NCBI GenBank assembly: GCA_014381165.1 | Contig: JACMIM010000915.1 | Span: 1 to 16,127, forward strand | Origin: Roseiflexaceae bacterium | Lineage (GTDB): Bacteria; Chloroflexota; Chloroflexia; Chloroflexales; Roseiflexaceae | DNA length: 16,127 nucleotides | Reading direction: 5' to 3' | Part shown: positions 1 to 6,552 of the stretch, one piece after another | Position numbering within the stretch: the first letter of the stretch is position 1 | Layout of the letters: every line of letters starts with the position of its first letter | Notes under the pieces: model-generated | What the model was told of the DNA's origin: nothing | Databases searched by the model: none | What the model saw: the letters and a program-made list of their open reading frames with translations, nothing else | Made by a program: the position numbers and the translations under genes

Positions 1-1479
1 CCACACAAATGTGGCGTAGCCAAGCGCCGGAACATGATCCGCGCGAAATTGCAATTGGTAGCGCCGCCGTCGCCACACAACGCGGAAGCGGTCGGGCGGC
101 AATGTAAAGCCGTCAATCCATCCCTGATCTTCGACCGAAACGGCAAGGCGTGTTCCTGCCGCATCGAACAGCGCGTAATCAGCGAGCGCCACCTCGTCGT
201 CAAGATCAACGGTTGCCTGTACCCAGCCAGCACGCGCCCAGCCAAGCGGGTTGAACACAACCAGCGGCACGCCCTTGTTTGCAACATCGGCGGTATCGAC
301 TTGTGCGACAAGTGCGGCCAGCGCCTCGCCCGAAAGTACGTCTGCCACCTGCCGCACGCGATCAAAGCGCGTCATCATCTCGTCGTGAACCGCATCGACA
401 CTACAGCCACAGATGCCATCATGGGTGTGATTTTCGAGCAGCAGCTTCCAGGCGTAGCGAATCTGCGCCTCAGGGTGCTCTTTGCCATACAGCCACGCCA
501 GCGCTGCCCATGGTTCGACCCAGCGTTCGAGTTCGCGCTGAAGCTCGGCATTGGCTTGCTTGAGATACAGCCGCGCCGAAGCGGTGTTGACTAGCGTTGT
601 CCAACCGTCGGTGCGCGCGCTCGTCAATTCGCCATGCGCCGTCGGCCAATCCTGTTCGTACTCGCGCACCGCCGCCAGGTAGTTGCTAAAACTACTGTGT
701 GTAAACCGGAGCGCGGGCATAGTCTCGTTTAGTCTGGCGATCGCTGTGCCAACGTCGGTTTGCACGGGCTGGTGGTCGCAGCCATTCATCAGCAGCAGGT
801 GTGGTGTGGTTGCAAAGCGTTCTACGTTCGCAAGCGCGGCGGCAATGCGGGTACGACCTGCTGCTGCATCGACTGGTAGTTCCATGCCATTGTGATACCA
901 ATTGGCGAGAAAAATGCTGAACACGCGGTCGCCATTGGGTGCTTGCCACCACAACTCGGACGCGCTGGTGTCGTCTCTATCACTGTGGCGCACGGTGTTG
1001 TTTTCGGCCACCGGTGCGATGCCGCGGCCAAACACTGCTTCGGTGATGCCAAATTCTTGAAGGATTTGGGCCGACTGCGAGTGATTGCCGAATGTGTCGG
1101 GGAAATAACCAATCATCGTCGCGCCGCCAAGTTGGCTTGCCCGCTCGATGCCGTAGTGTAAGTTACGAAGCTGGGCCTCGCCGCTGGTCAGGAACGCATC
1201 GTGTAGCACATACCATGGGCCAATTGCGAGCCGTTTCGCTGCGACATGCCGCCGAATACGTTCAGCTTGCTCGGGGCGAATCTGCAAATAATCGTCAATG
1301 GCAAGCACGTAGCCGTCAAGGTGAAAGCTGCGAAATTCGGCACGGGGGTCTTCAAGCAGATCGAGTACCTGGTCAAGCAGGCGCACCAGCCGCAGCCGAA
1401 ACTGCTCGAACGGCAGATACCATTCACGGTCCCAGTGCGAGTGCGAAATGATATGGACGACGGTTTGATGGGACGTCAT
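1..1479 (-). CDS. GH38 alpha-mannosidase (C-terminus cut by window edge)
   Basis: Reading the minus strand from ATG at 1479 gives 493 open codons to the window edge with no stop, so the C-terminus lies outside. It is a glycoside hydrolase family 38 enzyme of the bacterial MngB-like type, which hydrolyses alpha-mannosides using a catalytic zinc. The first zinc motif is HSHWDREW (residues 13-20; predicted ligands H15 and D17). The expected nucleophile is D128 in GYFPDTFGN. The third zinc motif is NHTHDGICGCS (residues 350-360), with H353 the likely ligand, followed by VHDEM. There is no signal peptide, so it should be cytoplasmic and act on imported mannosides. Full-length family members are usually about 850-1000 residues, so roughly half is seen. 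The ATG overlaps the regulator's stop codon as ATGA, so the two genes are probably co-transcribed and translationally coupled. The family call is firm; the exact glycoside (mannosylglycerate, manno-oligosaccharide or other) cannot be read from sequence. Confidence 0.95.
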   Translation of the reverse strand, partial: MTSHQTVVHIISHSHWDREWYLPFEQFRLRLVRLLDQVLDLLEDPRAEFRSFHLDGYVLAIDDYLQIRPEQAERIRRHVAAKRLAIGPWYVLHDAFLTSGEAQLRNLHYGIERASQLGGATMIGYFPDTFGNHSQSAQILQEFGITEAVFGRGIAPVAENNTVRHSDRDDTSASELWWQAPNGDRVFSIFLANWYHNGMELPVDAAAGRTRIAAALANVERFATTPHLLLMNGCDHQPVQTDVGTAIARLNETMPALRFTHSSFSNYLAAVREYEQDWPTAHGELTSARTDGWTTLVNTASARLYLKQANAELQRELERWVEPWAALAWLYGKEHPEAQIRYAWKLLLENHTHDGICGCSVDAVHDEMMTRFDRVRQVADVLSGEALAALVAQVDTADVANKGVPLVVFNPLGWARAGWVQATVDLDDEVALADYALFDAAGTRLAVSVEDQGWIDGFTLPPDRFRVVWRRRRYQLQFRADHVPALGYATFVW

Positions 1480-2615
1480 GACATTTTTGCCGTTTCCACA
1501 CGAGTGCGCAATTCGAGCGTGATCGAACTCGTTGCCGAGATTTCCGCAGGCAAAATGACGTGGTGGGCAGATTGGCCCGGCTTCGCAATCCGGTTGAGCA
1601 GCAGTGTGCCAGCGGTTCTACCCATTTCAAACGAGGGAATCGTCGCCACGATCGCCGTGCGCGCCAGGAGGTCGTCGAGGTTCGCATTGTCCATCGAGGC
1701 CAACCCAACCTCGTCGGAGAGCTGCACGCCAAGCTGGAGCAGATCGGTAACGACCTTTGTCAGCACAAAACTATTCACAGCGAGGAACGCCGTCGGACGA
1801 TATGAGGCATTGAGCCATGTCGAAAGTGTGCGGTAGCGCTGGTCGTCTGGTGTATCGTTGTAGGATTCAAGAAAGGAAAGCTCAGGCGTGAGTGGAATGT
1901 GGTGTTCGCGGAGTGCTAACCTGTAGCCTCCATAGCGATCCTGGACGCTGGTTGTGCTCGCTTCTACGGCGACAAAAGCAATCCGGCTATGCCCATTCGC
2001 AATCAGTCGTTTGGTGATTTCATAACCAATCGCGAAATTATCGGGCACGACACTATCGCTTGGCAACGCTGGGTAATAGCGGTCGATCATCACAAAGGGC
2101 AGGTGCATATCCTGTAGGGCTTGAAATTGCTTGGTGTTGGCAGAACCTTCGACCGGCAGAATAACGAACCCGCCTACACCAGCATTGACCGCACGTTGAA
2201 TATTTTCGGCCTCGGTTCGGGCGGAGCCTTGTGAGTCGGATAAAAGCAGATGGTGGCCAGCTGCCCGCAACACATGCTCAACGCCATGAAGGGTAGCTGT
2301 AATGTGTTGGCCATACAAACGCTGAAAAATGACGCCAATCAGCTTTGCTGTGGCGGGCGTTGCCAGCGGCCCTGGCTTATCGTGCAACCGCGCGTGTTCG
2401 GTAACAAAGGTGCCGCGACCGCGGTGGCGTACAAGCAATCCGTCGTTGACAAGATCTTGCAACGCTCGCACAGCAGTAATCCGGCTGACCCCGAACTGTT
2501 TACAGATTGCACGCTCAGTAATAGGTGCGTGTCCCAAGGGATATTCGCCGTGCTCGATTGCATCAAGCAGTGATTGTTTAATGCGATAATATTGCGGTAT
2601 TGGCGCGTCGGTCAT
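1476..2615 (-). CDS. GntR/LacI-hybrid transcriptional regulator
   Basis: This 379-residue protein joins an N-terminal GntR winged helix-turn-helix (about residues 7-71; helix-turn-helix around RAICKQFGVSRITAVRAL, wing RGRGTFV) to a LacI/periplasmic-binding-protein-like effector domain (about residues 92-370; it starts AKLIGVIFQ and contains GVGGFVILP and YGGYRLAL). This is the AraR-type architecture of sugar-responsive repressors. It lies divergent from the transporter operon and directly upstream of the GH38 gene, so it most likely senses the imported sugar or a product and represses both transcripts. I chose ATG 2615 because AAAGGGAA lies 5 bases upstream. A longer reading from GTG 2651 is unlikely because that codon falls inside the predicted -10 box at 2650-2655. 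The palindrome over its own promoter suggests autoregulation. The effector is unknown. Confidence 0.93.
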   Translation of the reverse strand: MTDAPIPQYYRIKQSLLDAIEHGEYPLGHAPITERAICKQFGVSRITAVRALQDLVNDGLLVRHRGRGTFVTEHARLHDKPGPLATPATAKLIGVIFQRLYGQHITATLHGVEHVLRAAGHHLLLSDSQGSARTEAENIQRAVNAGVGGFVILPVEGSANTKQFQALQDMHLPFVMIDRYYPALPSDSVVPDNFAIGYEITKRLIANGHSRIAFVAVEASTTSVQDRYGGYRLALREHHIPLTPELSFLESYNDTPDDQRYRTLSTWLNASYRPTAFLAVNSFVLTKVVTDLLQLGVQLSDEVGLASMDNANLDDLLARTAIVATIPSFEMGRTAGTLLLNRIAKPGQSAHHVILPAEISATSSITLELRTRVETAKMS

Positions 2616-2649
2616 ACTTGTTCCCTTTATGATTTGGGTGATACATACC

Positions 2650-2678
2650 ACTATAGCGTAGGCTGATTGCTATGTCAA
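2650..2678 (-). promoter_or_regulatory. Sigma-70-type promoter of the regulator-GH38 operon
   Basis: On the minus strand, TTGACA (2678-2673) is followed by a 17-nt spacer and TATAGT (2655-2650). The -35 is a consensus hexamer and the -10 is a near-consensus one. Transcription would start near 2643, giving a leader of only about 28 nt before the regulator ATG at 2615. It is an exact mirror of the forward promoter at 2719-2747 about position 2698.5. Confidence 0.82.
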
Positions 2679-2696
2679 TGTATTGAAATAAGCAAT
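2666..2696. promoter_or_regulatory. Palindromic operator candidate over the regulator promoter
   Basis: The left arm ATTGCTATGTCAAT (2666-2679) and the right arm ATTGAAATAAGCAAT (2682-2696) are reverse complements except for one mismatch and one extra base, around a 2-nt centre. Flanking GGCT (2661-2664) and AGCC (2700-2703) extend the symmetry. The site covers the -35 box of the regulator promoter, so binding should block that promoter. The half-site core TATGTCAAT recurs at 2718-2726 and 3012-3020 in reverse orientation. The likely binder is the adjacent GntR/LacI-type protein (inference). Confidence 0.68.
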
Positions 2697-2703
2697 GATA
2701 GCC

Positions 2704-2728
2704 CTTATATTTAACCTATTGACATAGC
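2704..2728. promoter_or_regulatory. Second, weaker operator candidate over the forward -35
   Basis: ATTGACATAGC at 2718-2728 is the exact reverse complement of GCTATGTCAAT at 2669-2679. Its partner half to the left is poor (around TATATTTAAC, 2706-2715), so it may be a half-site or a degenerate palindrome. It overlaps the -35 hexamer of the transporter promoter. Part of the match is simply the -35 consensus; the flanking ATAGC is what goes beyond it. Confidence 0.5.
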
Positions 2729-2747
2729 CTTTGTTTTATCGTATAGT
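2719..2747 (+). promoter_or_regulatory. Sigma-70-type promoter of the transporter/catabolic operon
   Basis: TTGACA (2719-2724), a 17-nt spacer and TATAGT (2742-2747) form a near-consensus promoter reading into the binding-protein gene. Transcription would start near 2754, leaving about 300 nt of untranslated leader before the lipoprotein start at 3056. A promoter this strong fits a gene that needs to be made in large amounts and kept off by a repressor. Confidence 0.83.
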
Positions 2748-3055
2748 AGTCCCACGTCCAGTCCGTATAGATGAAATACAGCGTAATCCAGCGTGAATCA
2801 ACAGCAACGCCCTATTGCCTCCTGTAGCGCTAGTGATTCACCCCACTGGAAAAGATGAGCGGGTTTGGGGATGGCTTTACCTCTTCTGGAACCCTCCCGT
2901 CATCGACCTGTTATCAAGCTGACCGACCACCACCAGCATCGCATCAAGAAAGGAGCAAACTGCCCTAGGCAAGGCTGAGGCCATATGGTTCTCCCACACC
3001 TTCCGCAAACTATTGACATACTGTAGGTTTCGTCGTCGTTGACATGGAGGTCAAG
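2748..3055 (+). other. Long 5' leader of the transporter operon
   Basis: About 300 nt lie between the predicted forward transcription start and the lipoprotein ATG, and I see no convincing gene in them. A possible hairpin pairs GTGAATCA (2793-2800) with TGATTCAC (2834-2841) across a 33-nt loop. A short palindrome TGCCCTAGGCA lies at 2961-2971. The leader also holds the third operator-like half-site at 3010-3020. I compared it by eye with common riboswitch cores and recognised none. Confidence 0.45.
3010..3020. promoter_or_regulatory. Third operator-like half-site in the leader
   Basis: CTATTGACATA here exactly repeats the sequence at 2716-2726. It contains TTGACA, but the bases 17 nt downstream (3036-3041, TCGTTG) are not a -10 box, so it is not an obvious promoter. 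A repressor bound here could act as a roadblock or support looping to the upstream sites about 300 bp away. No good second half-site is present, so confidence is limited. Confidence 0.4.
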
Positions 3056-4486
3056 ATGTCTGCTATGAAGCGTCTTTCGGGCTTGACTGTGCTGCCTACG
3101 CTCCTTTCACTTGCGCTCGCCGCCTGTGGCGCTCCCGCCACGTCTCCTTCAAATGCCCCCGCCGAATCTTCTGTCAATTCTACTGCTGCTCCCGCAGCCA
3201 ATACCAGTGCTTCTGATATCGAGCTAACCATGTGGACGTGGAAAGTAGCCCATGTGCCAGGTTTGGAAGCAGTAGCAAAGAACTTTGAAGCCGAGACCGG
3301 AATCAAGGTTGCTGTGAGCGCGTACAATCCTGACGAGGCATACCGAACCAAGATCACGACTGGCGCGCAATCAGGCGACCTGCCCGACATTTTGGCGTAC
3401 TGGTCGGCCTCGCAGTTCGACCTCGCACAAAGCGGCCAGCTTGTCGAGTTGACCGATCAGGTTGATGCGAGCTGGCAGGGCAACTTTCTTGCTGGTACGT
3501 ATGACACAAAGTCGGTCATCTCGCAGACCCAGTATGACACCTGCCAGAAAGACCCAAAGTGTACAAGCAAAGATTTGCAGGTTGGTCAGTCGTTTAGCGT
3601 GCCAATGCTGGCGGGAACGTCGGGCTTTGTGTTCGCTAACAAGGAACTATTGACCAAGGCTGGACTTGATCCCAATACCCCGCCCAAGACCGCCGAAGAG
3701 TGGCTGACGATGATGCAAACGGTGAAGGAGAAAACCGGCCAGGCTGGCCTTGTAACCGGCGCGCAAAATGCAGACGTCACACACTTCTGGCTGTTTCAGC
3801 CGCTCCTGATGACAAGCTGCGGCCAGGAGACCTACGACGCGATCTATAATGGCAAGGACAGCTTCACCAATCCGTGCGCGCAAAAGGTGTTCTCGTTCAT
3901 CGAACAAATTGGCAAGAACGAATTGTGGCTGCCAGGTATTCTGCAAACCAACATCGACCCAGCAGACGTCGCATTTGCGCAAGGGAAAGCAGCTTTCGAC
4001 ATTGGCGGCACGTATTCGTTGAGCTTTTTCCTGCAACAAGGCATGTCCGCCGACAACATCCTTTCGTTCGCCGTGCCGCCACTGTCGGGGGCGGCGCTCA
4101 GCACGCTTGAGCTTGGCGCATCGCCACTGATCGACGTTGGTGTTACAACCGCGTCGACGCACCAGGCTGAAGCAGTCGAGTTTCTTAAATTCATAACAAC
4201 GCCTGAACAGGCGGCAGTGTTCGCCAAAACGGTTGGCGATGTGCCTGCTGTTAAAATTCCTGCCGATGCAGCACAGGTCGGCACAGCGGTGGTCGGGCTG
4301 GTGGGCGCGCTCAGCGACACATCGCCGTTTAGCACCAGCAAGGCACAGGTTGTACCGGAAACACAAAAGGCCATGGGCATTGGTTTGCAGCAACTCATTG
4401 CTGGCGAAGCCACAGTCGCGGCGGTGACGGCTCAAGCAGAAGAAGCAAACACGGCGGGCTGGGTGGCCAAGGGCGGCGTGCAGTAG
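3056..4486 (+). CDS. Sugar ABC transporter substrate-binding lipoprotein (family 1)
   Basis: This 476-residue family 1 extracellular solute-binding protein (MalE/UgpB-like) captures a sugar or glycoside outside the membrane and delivers it to the permeases encoded next. The N-terminus has a charged start (MKR, residues 4-6), a hydrophobic stretch and a lipobox LAAC with lipidated C24, followed by a Ser/Ala/Pro-rich tether to about residue 55. The mature domain begins with the typical ELTMWTWK and continues with FEAETGIKVAV, PDILAYW and the late FDIGGTYS and EAVEFLKFITTPEQAAVF. ATG 3056 is preferred over ATG 3044 because GGAGG (3046-3050) sits 5 bases before 3056 and overlaps the earlier ATG. 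Besides C24 there are four cysteines, C163/C169 and C255/C274, which could form two disulfides. The ligand is not readable; the neighbouring enzymes suggest an alpha-mannoside. Confidence 0.95.
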   Translation: MSAMKRLSGLTVLPTLLSLALAACGAPATSPSNAPAESSVNSTAAPAANTSASDIELTMWTWKVAHVPGLEAVAKNFEAETGIKVAVSAYNPDEAYRTKITTGAQSGDLPDILAYWSASQFDLAQSGQLVELTDQVDASWQGNFLAGTYDTKSVISQTQYDTCQKDPKCTSKDLQVGQSFSVPMLAGTSGFVFANKELLTKAGLDPNTPPKTAEEWLTMMQTVKEKTGQAGLVTGAQNADVTHFWLFQPLLMTSCGQETYDAIYNGKDSFTNPCAQKVFSFIEQIGKNELWLPGILQTNIDPADVAFAQGKAAFDIGGTYSLSFFLQQGMSADNILSFAVPPLSGAALSTLELGASPLIDVGVTTASTHQAEAVEFLKFITTPEQAAVFAKTVGDVPAVKIPADAAQVGTAVVGLVGALSDTSPFSTSKAQVVPETQKAMGIGLQQLIAGEATVAAVTAQAEEANTAGWVAKGGVQ

Positions 4487-4494
4487 CAACAAAA

Positions 4495-4542
4495 GGCGAG
4501 CGGCGGGCAGCGTGATTTGCACGCCGCTCGCCTGCCTGTTTT
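4495..4542 (+). terminator. GC-rich stem-loop between binding-protein and permease genes
   Basis: GGCGAGCGGCG (4495-4505) pairs perfectly with CGCCGCTCGCC (4522-4532) around a 16-nt loop. AAAA precedes it (4491-4494) and TGCCTGTTTT follows (4533-4542), so the T-tract is short and offset. An alternative inner stem GCGTG/CACGC (4510-4514/4520-4524) competes with it. Its place 8 nt after the lipoprotein stop fits a partial terminator or RNA-stabilising structure that makes the binding protein more abundant than the permeases, as in other sugar ABC operons (inference). Confidence 0.65.
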
Positions 4543-4555
4543 GAAAGGTATCGGT

Positions 4556-5545
4556 ATGCGACAGGCCAAACTTCGTACCACGCAGGCGGCGGCACCAGTT
4601 CGCAAACGCTCGCGGTGGCTCGCGGTAGCTCACGCAAATAGTGGCGTTCTGTTTGTACTGCCTGCCGTGTTGCTGTTTTTGGTCTTTGGCCTGTATCCGG
4701 TCATCTACTCGTTTGTACTCAGCTTTTTTCGCTGGAATGGCTTTAGCGGCTTTTCAATCCTGCCATTTGCCTGCGTTGCGCCAACATGTAGCTTTGTCGG
4801 CTTTGACAATTTCAAAGAGTTCTTGTTCGCCAATCCGATCACCGCAGGCATGTTTCGTCAAGCGATCTGGCGCGATATGTTTCTGCTCACAACGGTCACG
4901 GGCGGCACGATCGTGTTGGCGCTGCCGATAGCATTGGCGCTGAACCAGGGCGTGCGTGGTCAGTCGCTGTTTCGTATGCTGATCATGCTGCCAATGGTGA
5001 CAGCAGGCATCGCTGTTTATTACGTGTGGACGTTTATCTACCAGCCTGATGGACTCCTCAACAGTGTATTACAAATGGTTGGACTTGGCGCAATCGGGGC
5101 GAAACAGGGTTGGCTGGGAACTTCGTCGCTGGCATTGCCGTCGGTTGCCGTGGTCTTGATCTGGAGTTCGGTGCCTGCGGCAGTTATCTTCTACCTGGCT
5201 GGACTGCAAACAATCAATGCTGAATTGTATGAGGCAGCGCGGCTTGATGGCGCAAATAGCTGGCACCTGCTGCTACACATTACCTGGCCGCTGCTGCTGC
5301 CAATTACCATAATTATTGTTATCTCAACGCTGAATGCAATTATTCAAAGCAGTTATCAAACGATTTACTTAATGACCAATGGCGGGCCAGCAGGCAGTAC
5401 TACCACAACAGGACTGATGGTTTTCAACTACGGGTTTGGCGATCAACGCGATCTTGGCGTGGCAAGCGCAATGGCCTGGATGCTGTTTCTCGCACTCGCT
5501 GTCATTACTATGGTCAACCTGAGGGTCTTTCGCTCGCGAACCTAA
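4556..5545 (+). CDS. Sugar ABC transporter permease, MalF/UgpA type
   Basis: This 329-residue inner-membrane permease of the CUT1 carbohydrate transporter family has about six membrane segments (roughly 30-56, 108-125, 138-157, 190-213, 243-262 and 298-318). The cytoplasmic EAA loop that docks the ATPase is YEAARLDGANSWHLLLHITWP, starting at E226 with the invariant glycine at G232. The start at ATG 4556 has AAAGG 7 bases upstream; a longer TTG reading from 4517 would begin inside the upstream stem-loop and lacks a ribosome site. C73 and C78 lie in the external loop after the first membrane segment, just before the conserved FVGFDNF; such cysteines are not typical of the family, and the binding protein also carries cysteine pairs. 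It should form a heterodimer with the next gene product. No ATP-binding subunit is encoded in the window. Confidence 0.95.
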   Translation: MRQAKLRTTQAAAPVRKRSRWLAVAHANSGVLFVLPAVLLFLVFGLYPVIYSFVLSFFRWNGFSGFSILPFACVAPTCSFVGFDNFKEFLFANPITAGMFRQAIWRDMFLLTTVTGGTIVLALPIALALNQGVRGQSLFRMLIMLPMVTAGIAVYYVWTFIYQPDGLLNSVLQMVGLGAIGAKQGWLGTSSLALPSVAVVLIWSSVPAAVIFYLAGLQTINAELYEAARLDGANSWHLLLHITWPLLLPITIIIVISTLNAIIQSSYQTIYLMTNGGPAGSTTTTGLMVFNYGFGDQRDLGVASAMAWMLFLALAVITMVNLRVFRSRT

Positions 5546-5610
5546 CGCAATGAAATCTTTTGATAGGCGCGCTTACTACCCTTTATTGGGAAATGCAGCA
5601 GGAGCTATGC

Positions 5611-6465
5611 ATGCCTCTCGCACGACGAAACATATCGAGCATTGTCGCCTTTGTGCTGTTGGCATTGTATGCGCTGGCAAGTTGCTACCCATTCCTATGG
5701 ATGATCTCGGCGGCACTAAAATCTAACCAGGAAGTGTTAATCAGTCGTTCGCTTATTCCGCAAGTACTGCGATTCGATATTCTAACAGAAACTTGGAATA
5801 AGCTAGAGTTCTGGACATACTTTGTCAATAGCACGGTGATTACTCTATGTTCAGTGGTCGGCATTGTGTTTATCTACTCGCTTGCCGGCTACGGTTTTGC
5901 TAAGACCCATTTTTGGGGCCGCGATGCACTTTTTCTCGGCTTTGTTGCACTTCTGCTGATTCCCAGCGTGACCGTGCTTATTCCGCTGGTACAACTGCTG
6001 CGATCACTAGGGTTTATTGGCCGCGAAGCGACACAATTTTCGACATACAGCGGCGTTGTGCTGCCAATAATCAATGGTGCTGGGCCATTGGCACTGTTTC
6101 TGTTTCGAAACTTCTTTCGTGAAATGCCACATGATCTGCACGATGCCGCGCGTGTTGACGGCTGCTCAGAGGCCGGAATCTACGCCCGTATCTACCTGCC
6201 GCTGGCCACACCGGTGATTGCGACGGTGAGCATCCTAAATATTATTGGCGTCTGGAATGCATTCATCTGGCCGTCAATTGTGATCAATAAAGACGCATGG
6301 TTTACGCTGCCGTTGAAGCTGAAGGACCTCGATCTCCAGCTTGTCACGCAATGGAACGTGCGAATGGCCGGTTCGCTGATCACACTCGTTCCAGTAATCA
6401 TCGTCTTTTTGTTGCTCCAACGCTACTATATTCGCGGGCTGACGGCGGGTGCAATTAAGGGGTGA
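5611..6465 (+). CDS. Sugar ABC transporter permease, MalG/UgpE type
   Basis: This 284-residue second permease of the CUT1 transporter begins with ARRNISSIVAFVLLALYALAS and the family-typical YPFLWMISAALKS. Several membrane segments follow, and the EAA loop appears as HDAARVDGCSEAGIYARIYLPL (D178 to G184 as core). The C-terminal membrane segment is followed by QRYYIRGLTAGAIKG, a classic MalG-type ending. ATG 5611 is chosen because AGGAG (5600-5604) lies 6 bases upstream; in-frame TTG 5560 and ATG 5593 lack such a site. The 65-nt gap to the first permease is occupied by the leader of this gene only. It pairs with the upstream permease. Because the operon lacks an ATPase, it probably shares a general MsiK/MalK-like ATPase from elsewhere in the genome. 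Confidence 0.95.
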   Translation: MPLARRNISSIVAFVLLALYALASCYPFLWMISAALKSNQEVLISRSLIPQVLRFDILTETWNKLEFWTYFVNSTVITLCSVVGIVFIYSLAGYGFAKTHFWGRDALFLGFVALLLIPSVTVLIPLVQLLRSLGFIGREATQFSTYSGVVLPIINGAGPLALFLFRNFFREMPHDLHDAARVDGCSEAGIYARIYLPLATPVIATVSILNIIGVWNAFIWPSIVINKDAWFTLPLKLKDLDLQLVTQWNVRMAGSLITLVPVIIVFLLLQRYYIRGLTAGAIKG

Positions 6466-6508
6466 AGGGCTTCTATCCCACGAGCTTTAGGCGTGGGATA
6501 GAAGCCCT
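6466..6508. repeat. Perfect 17-bp hairpin, IS200/IS605-end-like palindrome
   Basis: AGGGCTTCTATCCCACG (6466-6482) and CGTGGGATAGAAGCCCT (6492-6508) are perfect reverse complements around a 9-nt loop AGCTTTAGG. The left arm begins at the base directly after the permease stop codon. No T-tract follows, so it is not a canonical intrinsic terminator. The CCCACG...GCTTTAG...CGTGGG core resembles terminal palindromes of IS200/IS605-family (TnpB-type) elements and REP-like derivatives, as I recall them. No transposase or TnpB gene is present. It may still stabilise the upstream mRNA end. Confidence 0.75.
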
Positions 6509-6552
6509 ACTCCGTAATTCTACTCACTGCTAGAACAGGACCAAAAGATACT

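Noticed and set aside
34..594. Plus-strand open frame of 186 codons
   Set aside because: It is antisense to the GH38 alpha-mannosidase, whose zinc and active-site motifs are on the minus strand; the plus-strand translation shows no recognisable domain.
2616..2651. Longer regulator reading from GTG 2651
   Set aside because: The GTG lies inside the predicted -10 box and has no ribosome site, while ATG 2615 has AAAGGGAA at 5 bases.
2941..3000. Possible riboswitch in the leader
   Set aside because: I found no match by eye to the conserved cores of common riboswitch classes; only small palindromes are present.
2985..3026. 13-residue open frame in the leader (possible leader peptide)
   Set aside because: The ribosome site is weak, no repeated regulatory codons are seen, and it ends inside the operator-like half-site; not enough to call.
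3647..4633. Minus-strand open frame of 328 codons
   Set aside because: It lies antisense to the substrate-binding lipoprotein and is rich in Arg and Cys without any domain; a shadow of GC-rich coding sequence.
6466..6508. Hairpin as intrinsic terminator
   Set aside because: The stem is perfect, but no T-rich tract follows (next bases ACTCCGTAAT), so a canonical terminator is not supported.
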